Of a DNA stretch of 64,000 nt, positions 11,501 to 23,831 are shown piece by piece. The notes beneath the pieces were generated by a model. It searched no databases. It saw only the letters and a program-made list of their open reading frames with translations, and was not told the DNA's origin. This DNA comes from Ornithodoros turicata (taxonomy: Eukaryota > Arthropoda > Arachnida > Ixodida > Argasidae), in the NCBI RefSeq assembly GCF_037126465.1, contig NC_088204.1, forward strand, positions 73,841,807-73,905,806, written 5' to 3'. A program made the translations under genes and the position numbers. The stretch's first letter is position 1, and the number at the start of each line of letters is the position of its first letter.

Positions 11501-12796
11501 CACTCTAAATCCGACACCCGATATGTACCGCATGAAAGAGGACCCCCACCTGGGCCAGGCGGTACACATGAGGTGCAGTCCTCAACCAGCAGGTCCAGTC
11601 CGCGACCACTGCGAAATTCAAACGGTACAAGGGCTCCGAGACCCATCCGTACCGGCTAGGTACCTTTTAAGCGCGATCTATAGCAGCTGTACCTCATGTG
11701 TACCGCGTGTTTCCGGCGCATGAGTACGAACGCCTTCTCACGATAACCATGCGCTGCAAAAATATTTCGTGTGATTCCGAATACCAGTCTATAAATTCCC
11801 TTATGCAGCAGTGCCGTAATGGATGAGCACTATCATTCTGTCAAAGAAGTGCAATAACTAGAACCCATGACCGTGAGGGATCGCATGTTTGGGAAGAATT
11901 CGTTTCTTGCAACCGCTGCAAATCAGTTTGTTTTGAAACGTCGGGGAGCGAGGACGAGTCTGCTCGGTCTTCGAAGAAATTCGTTCGACGCGTTCAAGAT
12001 TGAAGTCATTTAAGGTGCGTATTATATCTCTGAAGTAATTATTCGTCTTCACGACGCATTTTCGTTCATCTTCGCTCTGATTCCCAGTGGTCCTGATCAC
12101 CGGCAGGCTGGACACAACGACTGAGGGACGGAGACAACGAACTTTGTGCTTCATGCACGAACGTTGATGCGTGAATTAGAGGAGCCGAGAGTGCATTTTA
12201 CACCTGCATTACACAAGCAAGTAGGCATGTTTTTCAGAAAAGCTATTTCGGTTGTTGGATTTTTTTTACATTGTATTTTCTCCTAGGTTACGTCAAGCGA
12301 TGGCGTAAATGGGTGAGTCAATCGTCTACTGTGGTTGGTGTTACGTTCTGCGGAAGAAACCGAAGTTGGGGAAGAACAGCTATCCAAAGGTGTGGAAGAG
12401 ATAAAGAAGCGTGACCACACAGCAGCTGCAGTGGTGAAGGAGAGACGCAGTGGTCATCGTTCATCCATATACGTTGTGCCCCGTGTGTTCGGCGTTTGTG
12501 CATCATGACAATGCACGCTCGCGATGGACAAGCATCAATCCTGAAATGGATATAATTTTCGAATAAAGGTATTTGTTATATTTATCGTGCAGCGTAGCTT
12601 CCTGGGGCTGTTAATATATCGTGGAGGAGGGGAACCACCCCGACAGGTAGGCCTAAATCGCTGCGCGCTATCCGTTACATGTACCGCATGTGAGGGCGCA
12701 TGTACCTCTTAATTTTAAGAGGTACATTTTTTTAAAAATGTACCTCTTGGCCAAGCGGTACTTAACCGTTACATATGCGTTACCTGATTTAGAGTG
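11501..12796. mobile_element. TA-flanked element with CACTCTAAATC termini
   Basis: The left end CACTCTAAATC and right end GATTTAGAGTG are exact inverse copies, each bordered by TA. This fits a Tc1/mariner-type target site. The same terminal word is used by the smaller elements at 35,680 and 60,731. Inside are further inverted repeats: 11,560-11,578 against 11,687-11,705 (one mismatch), and perfect 15-bp arms at 12,717-12,731 and 12,734-12,748. Two minus-strand ORFs (11,858-12,154 and 12,318-12,506) are not recognisable as transposase. It could also be a composite of two nested repeats. Confidence 0.55.
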
Positions 12797-13291
12797 TACC
12801 TTGAGAAGTTTAGCGAGGGCGTTGTTCAGCGTCTGCCGACTATGGAGTCCGGCAGACGACAAAGCGTCGGCAGGTCACCAATAGTCGTGGAAATACACTG
12901 AATAAAAAGCAGTAACACACGTGAGAGCTCGACCATATCCAACGCCAACAAACTCAGGGTGCGTGCACAGCTCTTACTGCTGAATAATTCATTTATTGCT
13001 TTGTTTGTTTTTGTTCCTGCTGTATTCCTTATTCAGTGTTGTAAATGGAGTGTGCAAAAGTACCCCCCTTCTGGCAGACCACGTCAGTTACACCATGGTT
13101 GATGTTGCTTGTACATCCATTGCCTTATTGTGGATGGCCGGAACATCAAAACGCTAACGCACCAGGCCCTTGCACTGTTGTGGCGAACTCGACGCGAACT
13201 GGTACGACGGCATGGCAGTGAAGCTGTTCAAATAGCCGCGAATGATGTCGCCCTCGCAGTCCACCTCCCTGTTGAAAAAACACAGCCATCT

Positions 13292-13424
13292 GTATGAGCA
13301 ATCACATGGAGCTCACACACGTGTTTATTGTATGAGCAATCATAGCTTCTATGAGCATGTATGAGCTGCTATGAGCTATATGAGCACTCACATACAGCCT
13401 ATGAGCATTCTCATACAGCGTATT
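13292..13424. repeat. irregular TATGAGC repeat cluster
   Basis: The word tatgagc occurs repeatedly in about 130 bases, with catacag and catagc spacers. Spacing is irregular, so this is a diverged minisatellite. Confidence 0.7.
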
Positions 13425-13920
13425 CATGTACATCACTGCACATGAACCGCCTGAGCAAACGTGCAACATGCGTGATTAAGCTGAAACGACAACACGTGAT
13501 TACAAAATACCGGTTTATTCAGGTACTGGCGCGACGTAGGTCCCTCAGAAAGCTTGCCAGAAAGTTTTTTCATGACCATGAGTCACACGGTCACCATACA
13601 GGTGGGTAAATACTACAATGGAACCCTTTCTCCCAAGAGGTACGGCTATTTTGTCGCGCGAGCCGGCGACGGCCCGTACCCATAGTGAGCAAACACGAGC
13701 CCAACGGGATGTCCTACCAGAAACATGTTAGACGTATAGATTTCAAGGCGGGGTTTTTGTCTTCGTGGCACACGGGTTTTTTTGGTTCCGCAGCCTCAAG
13801 GTACCCTGTCATTGTAGGTCCATGCAAAAGCATTTACTAGCCACTCTGCCTGATCTTCCCGTACGCTGAGCTGTGAAGCCCATTGCTGGTGGTGATGGGT
13901 GGAATGAAATAATGAGCGCT

Positions 13921-14250
13921 TCACAGGATGGATCGAATTCCCATGGCATCCAGAAAGGTGAACAGGTCAGAGCGCTTGTGGGCAGGATGTGGCCAATGAG
14001 AGAGGGGGTGAGTACCGTTCGGGAAGGCTGGTAGTGTGGGCAATAGAGCCTGTGTGATGCGCTGTAGGTCTACAGCACCGCTGGCTGGCATGGCTGGGGT
14101 GAGAATGTCAGCGGTCCATGGGTTGGAAGCAAGCGGAGTCACGAGGCGAGCGGAGGCGAGTACGGAGCCACGATCTCGTCTCAGCGGCGCAATGCGAGTC
14201 TGAGAGAGCTGCTTCTGCGAGGCTGTCTGCCTGTTCATTCCCTTCGGCAC
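13921..14250 (-). CDS. unrecognised ORF, 109 aa
   Basis: The frame begins MPKGMNRQTASQKQL, is Pro/Ala/Leu-rich in the middle (LLPTLPAFPNGTHPLSH) and ends FLDAMGIRSIL. It has no recognised domain, and no splice or promoter signal supports it. It may be chance in GC-rich DNA. Confidence 0.2.
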   Translation of the reverse strand: MPKGMNRQTASQKQLSQTRIAPLRRDRGSVLASARLVTPLASNPWTADILTPAMPASGAVDLQRITQALLPTLPAFPNGTHPLSHWPHPAHKRSDLFTFLDAMGIRSIL

Positions 14251-14662
14251 CGCAATGGGTTGGAATCTGTCAGTATCTGCTGAAGAGACAGGGACTTTCA
14301 GTGGTTCTTAGCTTTATGTACGCTTGAAATTCCGAATCAGTTGAGATTGGTGGCGAATTGATCAATGGTAAATTCAACGCAGAAAAAAATCTGTTCCGTT
14401 GTGCTCCGGTTTTTAGCTGCATGGGCGCTGAGACCATAAGAGAGTTCGCGTGTCTCCTAGCTTCGGCAGCACAACCATCCTCCATCCAATCGTAGGTTGG
14501 CCTCGTGCCGTCGAGATCCAATTGCGTTTAGCATTCACGGGCATTTCCGTTTCCACGTTCGAACCGCAATAAACAGTCACACGAAAGCACTGTCAAGCAC
14601 CAACGACCTCAAGTCTCAATTTCCTAGGCTATCCTTAGACCGTAGTACGGAGCTTACCTTAC

Positions 14663-14787
14663 CTACGCTTTGCAGTGGCACTGCCGCCGTATTGTCCTGA
14701 AGGAAGTCTCCGATAATTATTATTGTCGTAGTGCTGGCAGCATCACTTGCATGGTGGATAAATAGTAGTCGTTGTGGTAGTTAGTTC
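14663..14787 (-). CDS. exon-like cassette, type a, disrupted
   Basis: On the minus strand an excellent acceptor (ttattttcttag) lies 7 bases upstream of GAACTAACTACC, and a donor AG|GTAAGG ends the cassette. The ELTT frame gives ELTTTTTTIYPPCK and then a stop. The 3' part, read in another frame, gives DNNNYRRLPSGQYGGS, close to the 20.36-kb cassette. A frameshift has therefore probably separated two originally joined halves. The function is unknown and the copy is probably a pseudo-exon. Confidence 0.35.
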
Positions 14788-15268
14788 ACAGGATCTAAGA
14801 AAATAATTTATTGAGTCCACTATGCACAACAACAACTAAGCCACTACTCTGGCTTCACTGTGTCGATCTCAGCAGTCATGTCAGGCTAGCAGGTTTAAGT
14901 TCTCAATATCTGCGGTACAGCGATACAAATCCCGTTAATCCCGTGTTTTGCAGGTTACGGAGGAGAATGGGGAGCCGGGAGAGAAGTACAGAGTAAGAAT
15001 TCTGTCCCATCAACCAAAAGCATCAACCTTACTATAGCAACTCTCTATAGTTCCACTGTGTGTGTGAGCATGGGCCATTAAATGATGCTGACAGCACTGG
15101 GGACAAGCTAGCAGCAAACACCAAGTGGTGTTACTACCAACTTGCCAGCAACCGATTTGCTGCAGGCACGCCTGCACGTCACATGGCTTTCTGGCTGTGT
15201 GACACCTGTGCTGGGAACTTGCTTACTGATTATTTGGTTACAAGTACAGGACTTGAGGGTGTACTTAC

Positions 15269-15363
15269 ATAATGGCTTTGTTGTGGTTGCTGTAGCGGTG
15301 GTGGTCGTTGTCGTCGTTAAAGTAGTCGTCGAAGACAGTTGTCGTCGTTGGGGTAGTTAGTTC
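15269..15363 (-). CDS. exon-like cassette, type b, open
   Basis: The minus-strand cassette runs from acceptor gggctcag| to donor AT|GTAAGT. It is 95 bp and open in one frame: ELTTPTTTTVFDDYF, then NDDNDHHRYSNHNKA. A Thr-rich head is followed by an Asp/Asn/His/Tyr tail. Sister cassettes lie at 21,647-21,736 and 23,743-23,831 inside larger duplicated units. No family is recognised. The plus-strand Val-rich ORF here is the shadow of this cassette. Confidence 0.45.
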
Positions 15364-16029
15364 CTGAGCCCTGTCACAGCATTTCGCATCACGAACGAAG
15401 CGAACCTTATATTCACACGGCTCCCATGTGGCCCCGGGATCCAGTCACTCAGCATATTCTGTGGTCTTCAACTGGAATGGATGTACGTGGTCGTGAGGGT
15501 TGCGAGTGCGGGTATACCCGCGGTGACCCATTCATATCTTCGATACCGATACATATCAGCATCGTAAAAAGTAATCGGTAAAATCAAAATGTAATCGGTT
15601 ATGTAATGCAAATCTGGATACATTGTGGATATATCGAGCAATAAGTTGCCCCCGTTTTATTATCTTTCACGCGTATTACAGCTGATGCACGTTATGAAGA
15701 CTGGGACGAACAACGTTCATTATTCCTGTATTTTGCTGCAGCATTCTAACTTGTGCTCGGAAGTGCGGGTCGGCGGATACCCGCAAAATGCGCGAGTGCG
15801 GTGCGGATTGAGACCTCGTCTGCGGGTGCGAGTCGAGATTTGCATGCCCCAGCAGGCCTCTTGTTGAGACCGACAGGCCCCAGGTAATTCGTCTACGTCG
15901 AGATTATAGAAGTTTATGCTACACTGATTGGTGTAACAATTCTGGTTTAGGGCGCTATCGTTTCCGCGGTCCGTTACACACGCCCTGAGAGAAGAAAGGC
16001 TCGCATTTCAGTCATACATCACAGCTTCG

Positions 16030-16100
16030 ACTGCTTTGTGAAAGGCACAGTGGAGACCGGCAGTGGAAACGGGGGGTTCAAATCCCAACTTATTATCCCA
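16030..16100 (+). repeat. B-box-bearing piece of the duplicated unit
   Basis: Contains ggcacagtgg and gggggttcaaatccc. The same arrangement recurs at 22,050-22,130 and 24,400-24,485, each about 0.4-0.7 kb below a type-b cassette. It is part of the tandem unit and may be tRNA-derived. Confidence 0.45.
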
Positions 16101-17446
16101 TCTTGCATTATTGGGCATTATTGGGCATTATTGCTTTAAGGGCTCACAGTTAATGGACAGCATGCACAGTTAATGGACGTGTACGCACCGTGCCTTAGGT
16201 GCGCTGTGTATGTCAGTTCACAGACAGATTTCAGCGAGGTTGCCAATTGTCTTATCTTTCATCGTTAATTTCTTAGGCAAATTGAGGCTTTGTATGTATT
16301 TGTCCCTTCTACGTTGTTCCAGCCTCAGAACATCAGTTCTTTCGTGTTCAACAGTTGCCGCCTGCGTCGATCCCGTCGTATGAATGTGTGTATGAGTGAG
16401 CAAAAATGTAAGACTGTCATTTTCTTACATGATACAGTGAAAGGACCGCTGAGCAACCCTGTTCAGATAACCTCTTTAGGTGGGGGGCACAGATATGTGA
16501 TGTTGCATGCTTATCTGGCCATATATTCCAAAAACCGCTCACGGGATCATGTGTAGGTTGATGCTACAACTATTCTGTTCTCCGTCGTACTACGGCCTAT
16601 AAATAGTATCGCTTCCAAAATCGTGATGACCAAGATAAGTCGCAACAACGACGATTTAAAGCCACGTCGGAGGAGCGTGGGTTACTGGCGGGGGCAGTGC
16701 ACAACGATGTGATCCAGGTCGAAGTCACACCACACAGACGGCAGGTTGGTAAGCCCACTTGTCTGAAGCGCTAGGGACAGTTGCATACTGTGCACTGTAT
16801 CGCTACCAGGATCCACCTCCCTCCCAACCAGCGGTCGATTTCTAGTGGTAGTAGTGGTACAGACCCAGCAGGTGCGGATCCCAATGGTAACCTAGTCAGT
16901 CAGCGATACATCATACTAGCTTTGTTTTTTTCTCGAGCGGGGTCGCTCAACCGGGTATCCGTCCACAAGCACGATACTGTCCTAAGTAGCAGTTTTGTGA
17001 CGCAATTGTCTGCATCGAATAAAGCGCTGACCCACGCAGGGTCCTGAATTTTGACACTGGTAGAAGGGGAAGGTGGAATGTTCCTTAAAGGTGGACTCCG
17101 CAACAAGATCACCACAAAAGTATATAGGGATATCAGGAACATGTGTATGTGTATGAAATTCAGCCGAATTACACGGCGATTGTTTCGCCCTCTGTGAAGC
17201 GAGGGGGCAATAAAAGCAGCACACTGGTGACATCATCCGGCACGAGGGAGAATGAACGTTTCGAAACAGACGACAGTGCTGGTTGACATCATGCTATAGC
17301 ATGGAGCTGCAGTTCGGTTTTTGCTATTGTCATTATTTACGAATGCAAAATTGATGCAAATGTTGTATTCGCTATCAAGGGGGTGGTTCGTGTTCGGTAT
17401 GACGCCGTTAGAGCTAGACAGTTACCCAACAGAATAAAGAGAATAC
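16101..17446. other. no gene recognised
   Basis: A short tandem gcattattgg lies at about 16,105-16,135. Otherwise there are only small overlapping ORFs without family resemblance. Confidence 0.45.
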
Positions 17447-17599
17447 CTACATTCGTAGAGCACGTCCTCGTCAAGTAGGTGTTGTGGTAGAAGGTTCTTG
17501 CCCCTATTGTGGTAAGTAACGACGTCAAGCGGCATGTATTTGACGTAACGGCAGTGGTAGTCGTCGTAGTGTCGTGGTTGTAGTCGAGCGGGTCGTCGT
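17447..17599 (-). CDS. exon-like segment, Tyr/His/Asp-rich, open
   Basis: The cassette is 153 bp, from acceptor tttcgctgtgcag| to AG|GTATTC, with one leading and two trailing bases. This is the 2-2 phase shared by several cassettes in the window. It reads RHYDDYHCRYVKYMPLDVV, then TYHNRGKNLLPQHLLDED and ends YEC-R. Codons largely end in C or G. The acceptor is convincing and the donor is weaker. No family is recognised. Confidence 0.45.
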
Positions 17600-19656
17600 C
17601 TGCACAGCGAAAGGAAAGGTTGAAAAGAGTGCATCTGGGGAAAAGTCACTCACAACCATGCACACCTGAGTGCTGGTGAGTTTTGCAGCCGCAATCATGC
17701 TCTCGTCAACCAATCTCAAGGTCTCGATCAGACATCAACACTACTATATGGAAATGCTATATAGGACGTCATAGGGAGCCTCTCCTAGCAACGTACGTAG
17801 AATGGTCTCCGTCGCGTTCCTGTTAACCAAGCACAATGTGTCAGGAGCCCGATGCTATTACTTTCGCTGTGCGATGACCTTTTGCAGTGAATTCAAAAAT
17901 GCCTCGACGATGCGGCGAGACTCCGCTCCTGGCGCGACAAAGCATCATGCTTGCGAAGGTCTTATTTCGCACTCCGCAATTCGTCCGCAAGTTGCGACGT
18001 ACCCACAACGTACGCCAGAGTCCAGAGGGTGCTACGCACCCACCAATATTGTCAGCACTATTGTCCTGTCAGGACTACTTTCGTGAGTCCTGTGTTTTGC
18101 GGGTTACCGAGGAGAATGTAGAATGAGGAGAAGGAATAGCGACTAAGTGACAGCTGTCCCATAAAATATATAAAAGCAAGAGTATTTCTAGGAACACTAG
18201 CGCAATTTCATTCATACCACCATGTAGGGAACTGTGGTTGGTGAGCACTACTGAGAGAGCACAAAGCAAGGGAGGGGAGGGGGGCATTGGTGGGATACGC
18301 ACAGCTTGCAGGATTTTAAGAGTCTCCATCGCGCGCAGTGTCGCGCATTCAATGTGGCGTACATAGGCGGAAGCTCTTAGTACTACCTGGACAGATAGGC
18401 TCCTGGAGGTGAAGGTCGAGTACTTTCCTGCGTTTGATGCACGCAGCTTCCCGTCCTGTTCGGTCTCGTCAGCAGTGCTTGCAGAGTATGCTGTTATATG
18501 GATAATCAAATCATTTACCTAGGGGTGACAACTTGCGAACCTTCAGACCTCCGTCGGCAAGGAATAACCGCGGAACTCGTTGAAGATGACAGAACTATCC
18601 AGAACTAGCCAGAGTTAGCTAGAAACCACCAGCGAAGGGGTATCTCAACATGGGAGCCACTAATGGTGGCTACCGCAGCACAAGGTTCCAATCCAAGCGC
18701 ACACGTGAGAGCAGACAACACACAAACACGTAGCTCAGGAAGCACCCACGGCTTGGATTAAATTAGATACCAAGAGGTCTTCACATGTGGAAAAGCTGTG
18801 GCTGAATCCGGCCGAATCGATCATGGCGCCTCCCGGACATTGCGAGAGGGACTTTCTCTCCCAGCTCTTCTAGCCTCTCTATAGTTTGCACAGAACACGT
18901 CCAGGATACTTGCGATCCTGATTCAACCGACTGTCTAACCAAAAAACGGACCGTAACATTAAGTTCGTGTACTCGACTTTCAGGACTTGCCCCCCGAACG
19001 GTCAGGTCAGAAAGGTTCCAATAATTCATTTCAGGTTTCATTCGACTGTGCAAACACAGACTGCGTCCATGTTATGAAACCAGGGTCTGGTTTCTGCGAA
19101 TACAGATATATCAATGAGAACGTGTCGTTTTCATATTTTACATTTTCATGTTTTCATATTTACATATTGAGCTGATATATCTGATATACCTCATGCGCTG
19201 AGCTCTGTTGTATAGGTCGCGTGTTGGCTACGGGTAATGGGACGACTAAGCAATGGAAGCACCCTCAAAATCCAATTTTGCGCTTTCTCTCGTGCAGCAT
19301 TCAGGGCATACACCACCTGAATACGCACGCACGCATTGTGCAACAGGTATACGCTCTGAAAGTAACCGCGCGTTCTGCGCATATGTTCTCTGCCGGTTAC
19401 TCCACTCGGAAAACCCCATTGGCCACGGCGGAGCCCTCGCTCTTCCCTCACACTACCTTCTCTCATGCGTAGAGAGGCACTTGCACAGCGTATACCCATT
19501 ACCCGAATTCAATGCTTTGTTTCGGTTCCCTGTAATTTTCCATATCGCCACCATTTAGTAATACCGTTTCTCTTTATCGTTACCATTCACTACCATTCAC
19601 ACCTAGCCCGCTTGCAAGCGCTATACTTCTACCGTAGTTCGGAGCAAGTCGCTTAC

Positions 19657-19784
19657 CTGAGCTTTGCAGTGGAGCTGCCGCCGTATTGTCCTGAAGGATC
19701 ACGCAGCAATAATTATTATTCTCGTAGTGCTGGGAGCGTCACTTGCGTGGCGCATGACATTGTAGTCGTTGTGGTAGTTAGTTC
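19657..19784 (-). CDS. exon-like cassette, type a, disrupted
   Basis: The minus-strand cassette begins GAACTAACTACC and ends before donor CAG|GTAAGC. The ELTT frame meets a stop after about 22 codons; the neighbouring frame gives TNYHNDYNVMRH and later a stop. The adjacent acceptor AG present in the 14.7-kb sister is missing. Probably a decayed copy. Confidence 0.3.
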
Positions 19785-20025
19785 ACGTGTTCAAAATAGT
19801 TTCTCCAATCCTGTGTTTTTCTGGTTACCTGGGAGAATGTAGAGGTAGAGGAATACAGATTAAGAATGAACGAGTGACGGCTGTCCCACAAAAATCGAAA
19901 CGCTAAGCACAAAGAACGGGAAGCAACACTGAAATAGTTTGCTGTTCCTTTCAGCCATTCAGCGATTGTTCTTCCCGGTTCTGTTCTGCAAGCTTAAGTT
20001 TAAACAAGAGATACTTAGGTTATAC

Positions 20026-20234
20026 CTCAGAAGCTGGTCTTCGTCCTGTTCCGAAGACTTCACTTTTGCTTGCAACGCGACTTCCGAGGCTCGAAGTGTG
20101 CTAGTTGCATAATCCAGCATCCGATTTTGATGTGAGCACTGGAACTTGCGCTTGAAACCGGCGTTGTCAAGGCAGCATTGAAGTATGTAGGTCGCACACT
20201 GCTCTTCCAGGATGCTGCAGGATGCGGGTTGCGC
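20026..20234 (-). CDS. Cys-rich exon candidate
   Basis: The segment is 209 bp, from acceptor cgtacctgcag| to donor AG|GTATAA, open in phase 0/2. It reads AQPASCSILEEQCATYILQ, CCLDNAGFKRKFQCSHQNR, MLDYATSTLRASEVALQ and ends DEDQLLR. A diverged paralogue at 22,392-22,628 preserves CCLDKTGFEFQCSHQNRMLD, including the cysteines, despite frameshifts on either side. This is protein-level conservation. Four or more cysteines suggest a small disulfide-bonded extracellular segment. No domain family is recognised. Confidence 0.5.
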
Positions 20235-20283
20235 CTGCAGGTACGGGAACGTTGGAAAGATGATAATATAATTATATATAATT

Positions 20284-20402
20284 TTAATGTCGGAATCGGC
20301 AGGGCATGAGAAAACTGCCACCGTATTGTCCTGGAGGTTGACGATAATTATTCTCGTAGTCCTGGGAGCGTGATATATAGTAGTCGTTATGGCAGTTAGT
20401 TC
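20284..20402 (-). CDS. exon-like cassette, type a, open to a stop
   Basis: On the minus strand the TN frame reads TNCHNDYYISRSQDYENNYR, then QPPGQYGGSFLMPC and a stop after RFRH. This is the least broken type-a copy. It shows that the TNxHNDYY head and the NNYRxxxGQYGGS tail belong to one frame, which is split in the 14.7- and 19.7-kb copies. The upstream sequence (aaatttcttaatcccgtg) has lost the AG of the sister acceptor, and no donor is seen. Confidence 0.4.
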
Positions 20403-21646
20403 ACGGGATTAAGAAATTTCTTTAGGGCACTGTGCGCCATGAGTTTTTCTTCTGTCGCGTGAGCCATATCTCGTGATCTCAGCAGTCATGCAGTCATCAT
20501 GCAGCAGTCATCTCATCAGTAATGTCTTTTAAGGTATTACTTTTAGTTCTCCGGTCCAGGAGAATGGGGAACGGAGAGGAATACTGGGCTGTCCCATAAA
20601 ATCCAAACGCATCAACCTGCTATAGTATGACTAGCAATACTATAGCCCATTCTTAATCCTACCACTGTGTGGTTGGTGACCACTGCCCATAGAAAACGTA
20701 AGTAGAAAGGCTAGAAGAAAAGCTGGAAGAGAGAGTGATGGGGAGAGCAAAGTACCCTCTTCCAATGTCAAAGTCCGGGAGGCGCCATGATCGAGATTTT
20801 AGATTGGGCCGTATTCCGCCACAACCTTTCCACGTTCGGCGCAATAGTATCCAATGCAAGTCGCTTCCGCTCTGCTCCGCGTGCCATGTGCGAAACAGCG
20901 CAGGGAACTCGTAGGTGCCACCGCTCGTAACACGCTAGGCCTGTCGCATAGATCATTGCGGCTCACATGTTGAGATGCTCCTGTTCGCTGGCTTGGTTTC
21001 TAGTTTCTAGGTTTCTAGTTTAGACTTACCGAGTTAGAGGGCACGGGGAGCAAGCTAACACGAAGCACTGTATAACGCAAGTAAGGGAAAGATGAAGTGA
21101 GAGGATACGAGGTGATATTTTGCCGACGGTCCAAAAAGTAAATAATGTCTCCAAACCGACACGTCATTTTGACGTCGCCGATCATCAGCCCTTCAGAATA
21201 CGGGACGCGTATACATTAATTTTATTGTAATATCGAGGAATCGAGGAGGTCAATTCTAAACCTGTTCCCCAAATCCAAAATAGCCAGTTCAAACCGTACC
21301 AGAAACATTTTCAGGGCTGTATTGCTCAGCGAGGTCACCACGATGCTCCTGTAACCGGTTCCTGCTGGTTGTCTCAGTGGTGTCGTCAGTGGCCCAGCGC
21401 CCATCGTTGGAACATGGTGACACGACCCGGTTCCAAGGATAAGGAAAGGCTCACGCGGATTATGCTTTTTGAATGGCATTGTTTCGTGTTAATGACGCTC
21501 GCTAGAAGCAAAATCATTTCGTATTTGGATATCGTGAGATACGCTCTTTCATTGAGCATCGTTCGTCGACTACTGCAGGTACACGAATCACGTGGCTCTG
21601 GTTGTGTGACGCATGCGCTATTATGTCGTACAGGTCATGGACTTAC

Positions 21647-21736
21647 ATAATTCCGTTTGTTGTGGTTGCTGTAGCGGTGGTGGTCGTCGTCGTTAAAGTA
21701 GTCGTCGAAGATTGTCGTCGTTGGCGTAGTTAGTTC
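21647..21736 (-). CDS. exon-like cassette, type b, open
   Basis: The cassette is 90 bp, from acceptor gtgctaag| to donor TAT|GTAAGT, with exactly 30 codons. It reads ELTTPTTTIFDDYFNDDD, then HHRYSNHNKRNY. It is the cleanest type-b copy and nearly matches 15,269-15,363 and 23,743-23,831. The acceptor lacks a strong pyrimidine tract. Confidence 0.45.
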
Positions 21737-22049
21737 CTTAGCACTGCCGCAGTAACAAGCGGCGTTTTGCTTCACGTGAGTGGCCTTTATATTCACAAGG
21801 CTCCAAATTTCCAGGATCCAGTCACTCCAGATATTTGTGGTTAATTGTTCGGCTGGAAAGGATGCACGTGGTTATGAGTTAGACGTACAGTCAGACCGAT
21901 AACACTGTAGGCACCGTCAAGCGCCGACCAACACCAGTCACTGTCTTCGTTGAGAGGCTGCTGTCCTGATTAGTGCCTGATATAATCATCGTTCAGGGCG
22001 CTTATCGTTTCCGAGAAGGAAATGACACGTGACGGCTTTGACTGCTTTG

Positions 22050-22130
22050 AGAATGGCACAGTGGGTATCGAACCCATACCAATTACGTGGGGTTCGATTA
22101 CGGCGGTTCGAATCTATCCAGTCCTACCTT
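22050..22130 (+). repeat. tRNA-like piece of the duplicated unit
   Basis: Contains atggcacagtgggtatcgaa and the B-box-like ggcggttcgaatc. It shares the caattacgtggggtt core with 24,400-24,485 and the general layout with 16,030-16,100. Confidence 0.45.
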
Positions 22131-22391
22131 CGTCTTTTCACTGCAGCTGACTAGCAATACTATTGCCCATCTTAACCATACCACTGTGGTTGGTGACCAC
22201 AGGCCAATACTGAGAGCACAAAGCGCGAAACACTGCAAAGCATGAAACACTGCATCAGTTATAAATCGTTTGCTGTTCCTCTCAGCCTGCTCAAACTGAC
22301 CAAAGGCATATATTTCATGAAAACGCACGCAGCTTGGTCAATATATTAGATGTTCACACTACAGGTCCTTAAACAAACACTTGGGTTATAC

Positions 22392-22628
22392 CTCAAGAGC
22401 TGATCTTCGTCCTGTGTTACTTTTGCTTGCTGCGAGACTTCTAGTTGCATAATCCAGCATCCTGTTTTGATGTGAGCACTGGAACTCGAAACCGGTCTTG
22501 TCAAGGCAGCAGTGTCAAGTATGTAGGCCGAGAGGTGGGCATAGAATTGAACGCAGACTGCTCTTCCAGGATGCTGCCGGATGCGAGGAATAAACTCGGG
22601 ACACAAACTGGAGGGCTTCAGGTTGGGC
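22392..22628 (-). pseudogene. diverged paralogue of the Cys-rich exon
   Basis: The acceptor tatacctacag| and donor AG|GTATAA match those of 20,026-20,234. The middle reads CCLDKTGFEFQCSHQNR, then MLDYATRSLAAS, in a frame that breaks on both sides relative to the sister. The end DEDQLL is shared but in a different frame. This suggests a duplicated exon that has since lost its frame. Confidence 0.45.
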
Positions 22629-22756
22629 CTGTAGGTATAAGGTTGGGAAGATAATATAACAGTTTTGTGCTCCTTTCATATTGGTTTTTATGTTAGAATC
22701 TCAAATCTGGCAATATCGTGTGCATGAGAGCATTTTATGATGCAATAGTGCATGAT

Positions 22757-22893
22757 GCAGTGGAGCTGCCACCGTATTGTTCTGAAGGACAATAAGGACG
22801 CTGGGACGCTGAAGGACGCTGGGAGCGTCACTTGCGTGGTGCGTGATATATAGTAGTCGTGGTTGTTAACGTGGTTAACGTGGTTCACGGGAA
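22757..22893 (-). pseudogene. decayed type-a cassette
   Basis: It keeps the ctgccaccgtattgt and tagtagtcgtggtt ends of the type-a cassette. Internally it has a small expansion of aaggacgctggga and a gtggttaac duplication in place of gtagttagttc. No frame crosses it. Confidence 0.4.
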
Positions 22894-23742
22894 ACAAGAA
22901 AATGACAGTCCACTGTGCGCAACTGATTTTTTCTTCTGTCGCGTAAGCCACTACCCTCACACTGTTTTATTATAACGTCATCTCAGGAGTGATGTCTTGG
23001 TCCGGGAGACCAGAATAATGAGCGAGTTACGGCTGTCCCATCAAATCCAAACGCGTCAACCTGCTCTAGTATGACTAGCAATACAATAGCCTATTCCTAA
23101 TCCTCCCACTGTGTGGTTGGTAACCACGGCCCAATACTGAGAGCACAAAGCACGGGGAGCAAGCGAAACACGAAGACTGCGAAGAAGTGCGAGGATTGAG
23201 TGTTCGATCATTGAACTACCAATTTACCAACAACCATTGACTGATCCTGTCTCCGAACTGCACTCTGCACTCTTTCGCCCTCACATCACGCCCTGCGATG
23301 TCCTGGCGACAATAGCGACGTCATTTGGCGTCGCGGATCATCAACCCTTAAGAATGCGGGACGCCTATACAATAATTTCGTTGGCAATATCGAGAAGTAA
23401 GGTTCTAAGCCTGTTCCCATTTGTCAAACCCAGGTTGCCAGTTGTAAACACTCATTATATTTCACGTACGCAATATGTTTTCGGGGCTGCATTGCTCCGC
23501 GTGGTCACCGCGATGCTCGTGCAACCGTTCCTGCTGGTTGTCAGTGGCTGGGAGAGCGCCTCCAGCGCCTACAACTCGTTAAAACATGCTTTTTGAATGG
23601 AGTGCTTTTTGAAGGACGCTCTCCAGAAGCAAAATCATTTTGTATGTGAATATCGTGTGCTATGTTCTTTCACTGAGCATGGCTTTCTGGTTGTGTGACG
23701 CATGTGTACAGGTCATGCTAAGACTTACAAGAGTGTACTCAC

Positions 23743-23831
23743 ATAATTCGTTTGTTGTGGTTGCTGTAGCGGTGGTGGTCGTCGTCGTTAAAGTAGTCGT
23801 CGAAGATTGTCGTTGTTGGCGTAGTTAGTTC
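23743..23831 (-). CDS. exon-like cassette, type b, acceptor lost
   Basis: The body is open (ELTTPTTTIFDDYFNDDD, then HHRYSNHNKRI) with donor AT|GTGAGT. The base preceding GAACTAAC is no longer AG, unlike the 15.3- and 21.7-kb copies. Confidence 0.35.

Noticed and set aside
15142..15360. Val-rich plus-strand ORFs (also at 23,640-23,828 and near 31,980)
   Set aside because: They are the complement of the Thr/Asp-codon cassettes on the minus strand; splice signals and codon pattern favour the minus strand.
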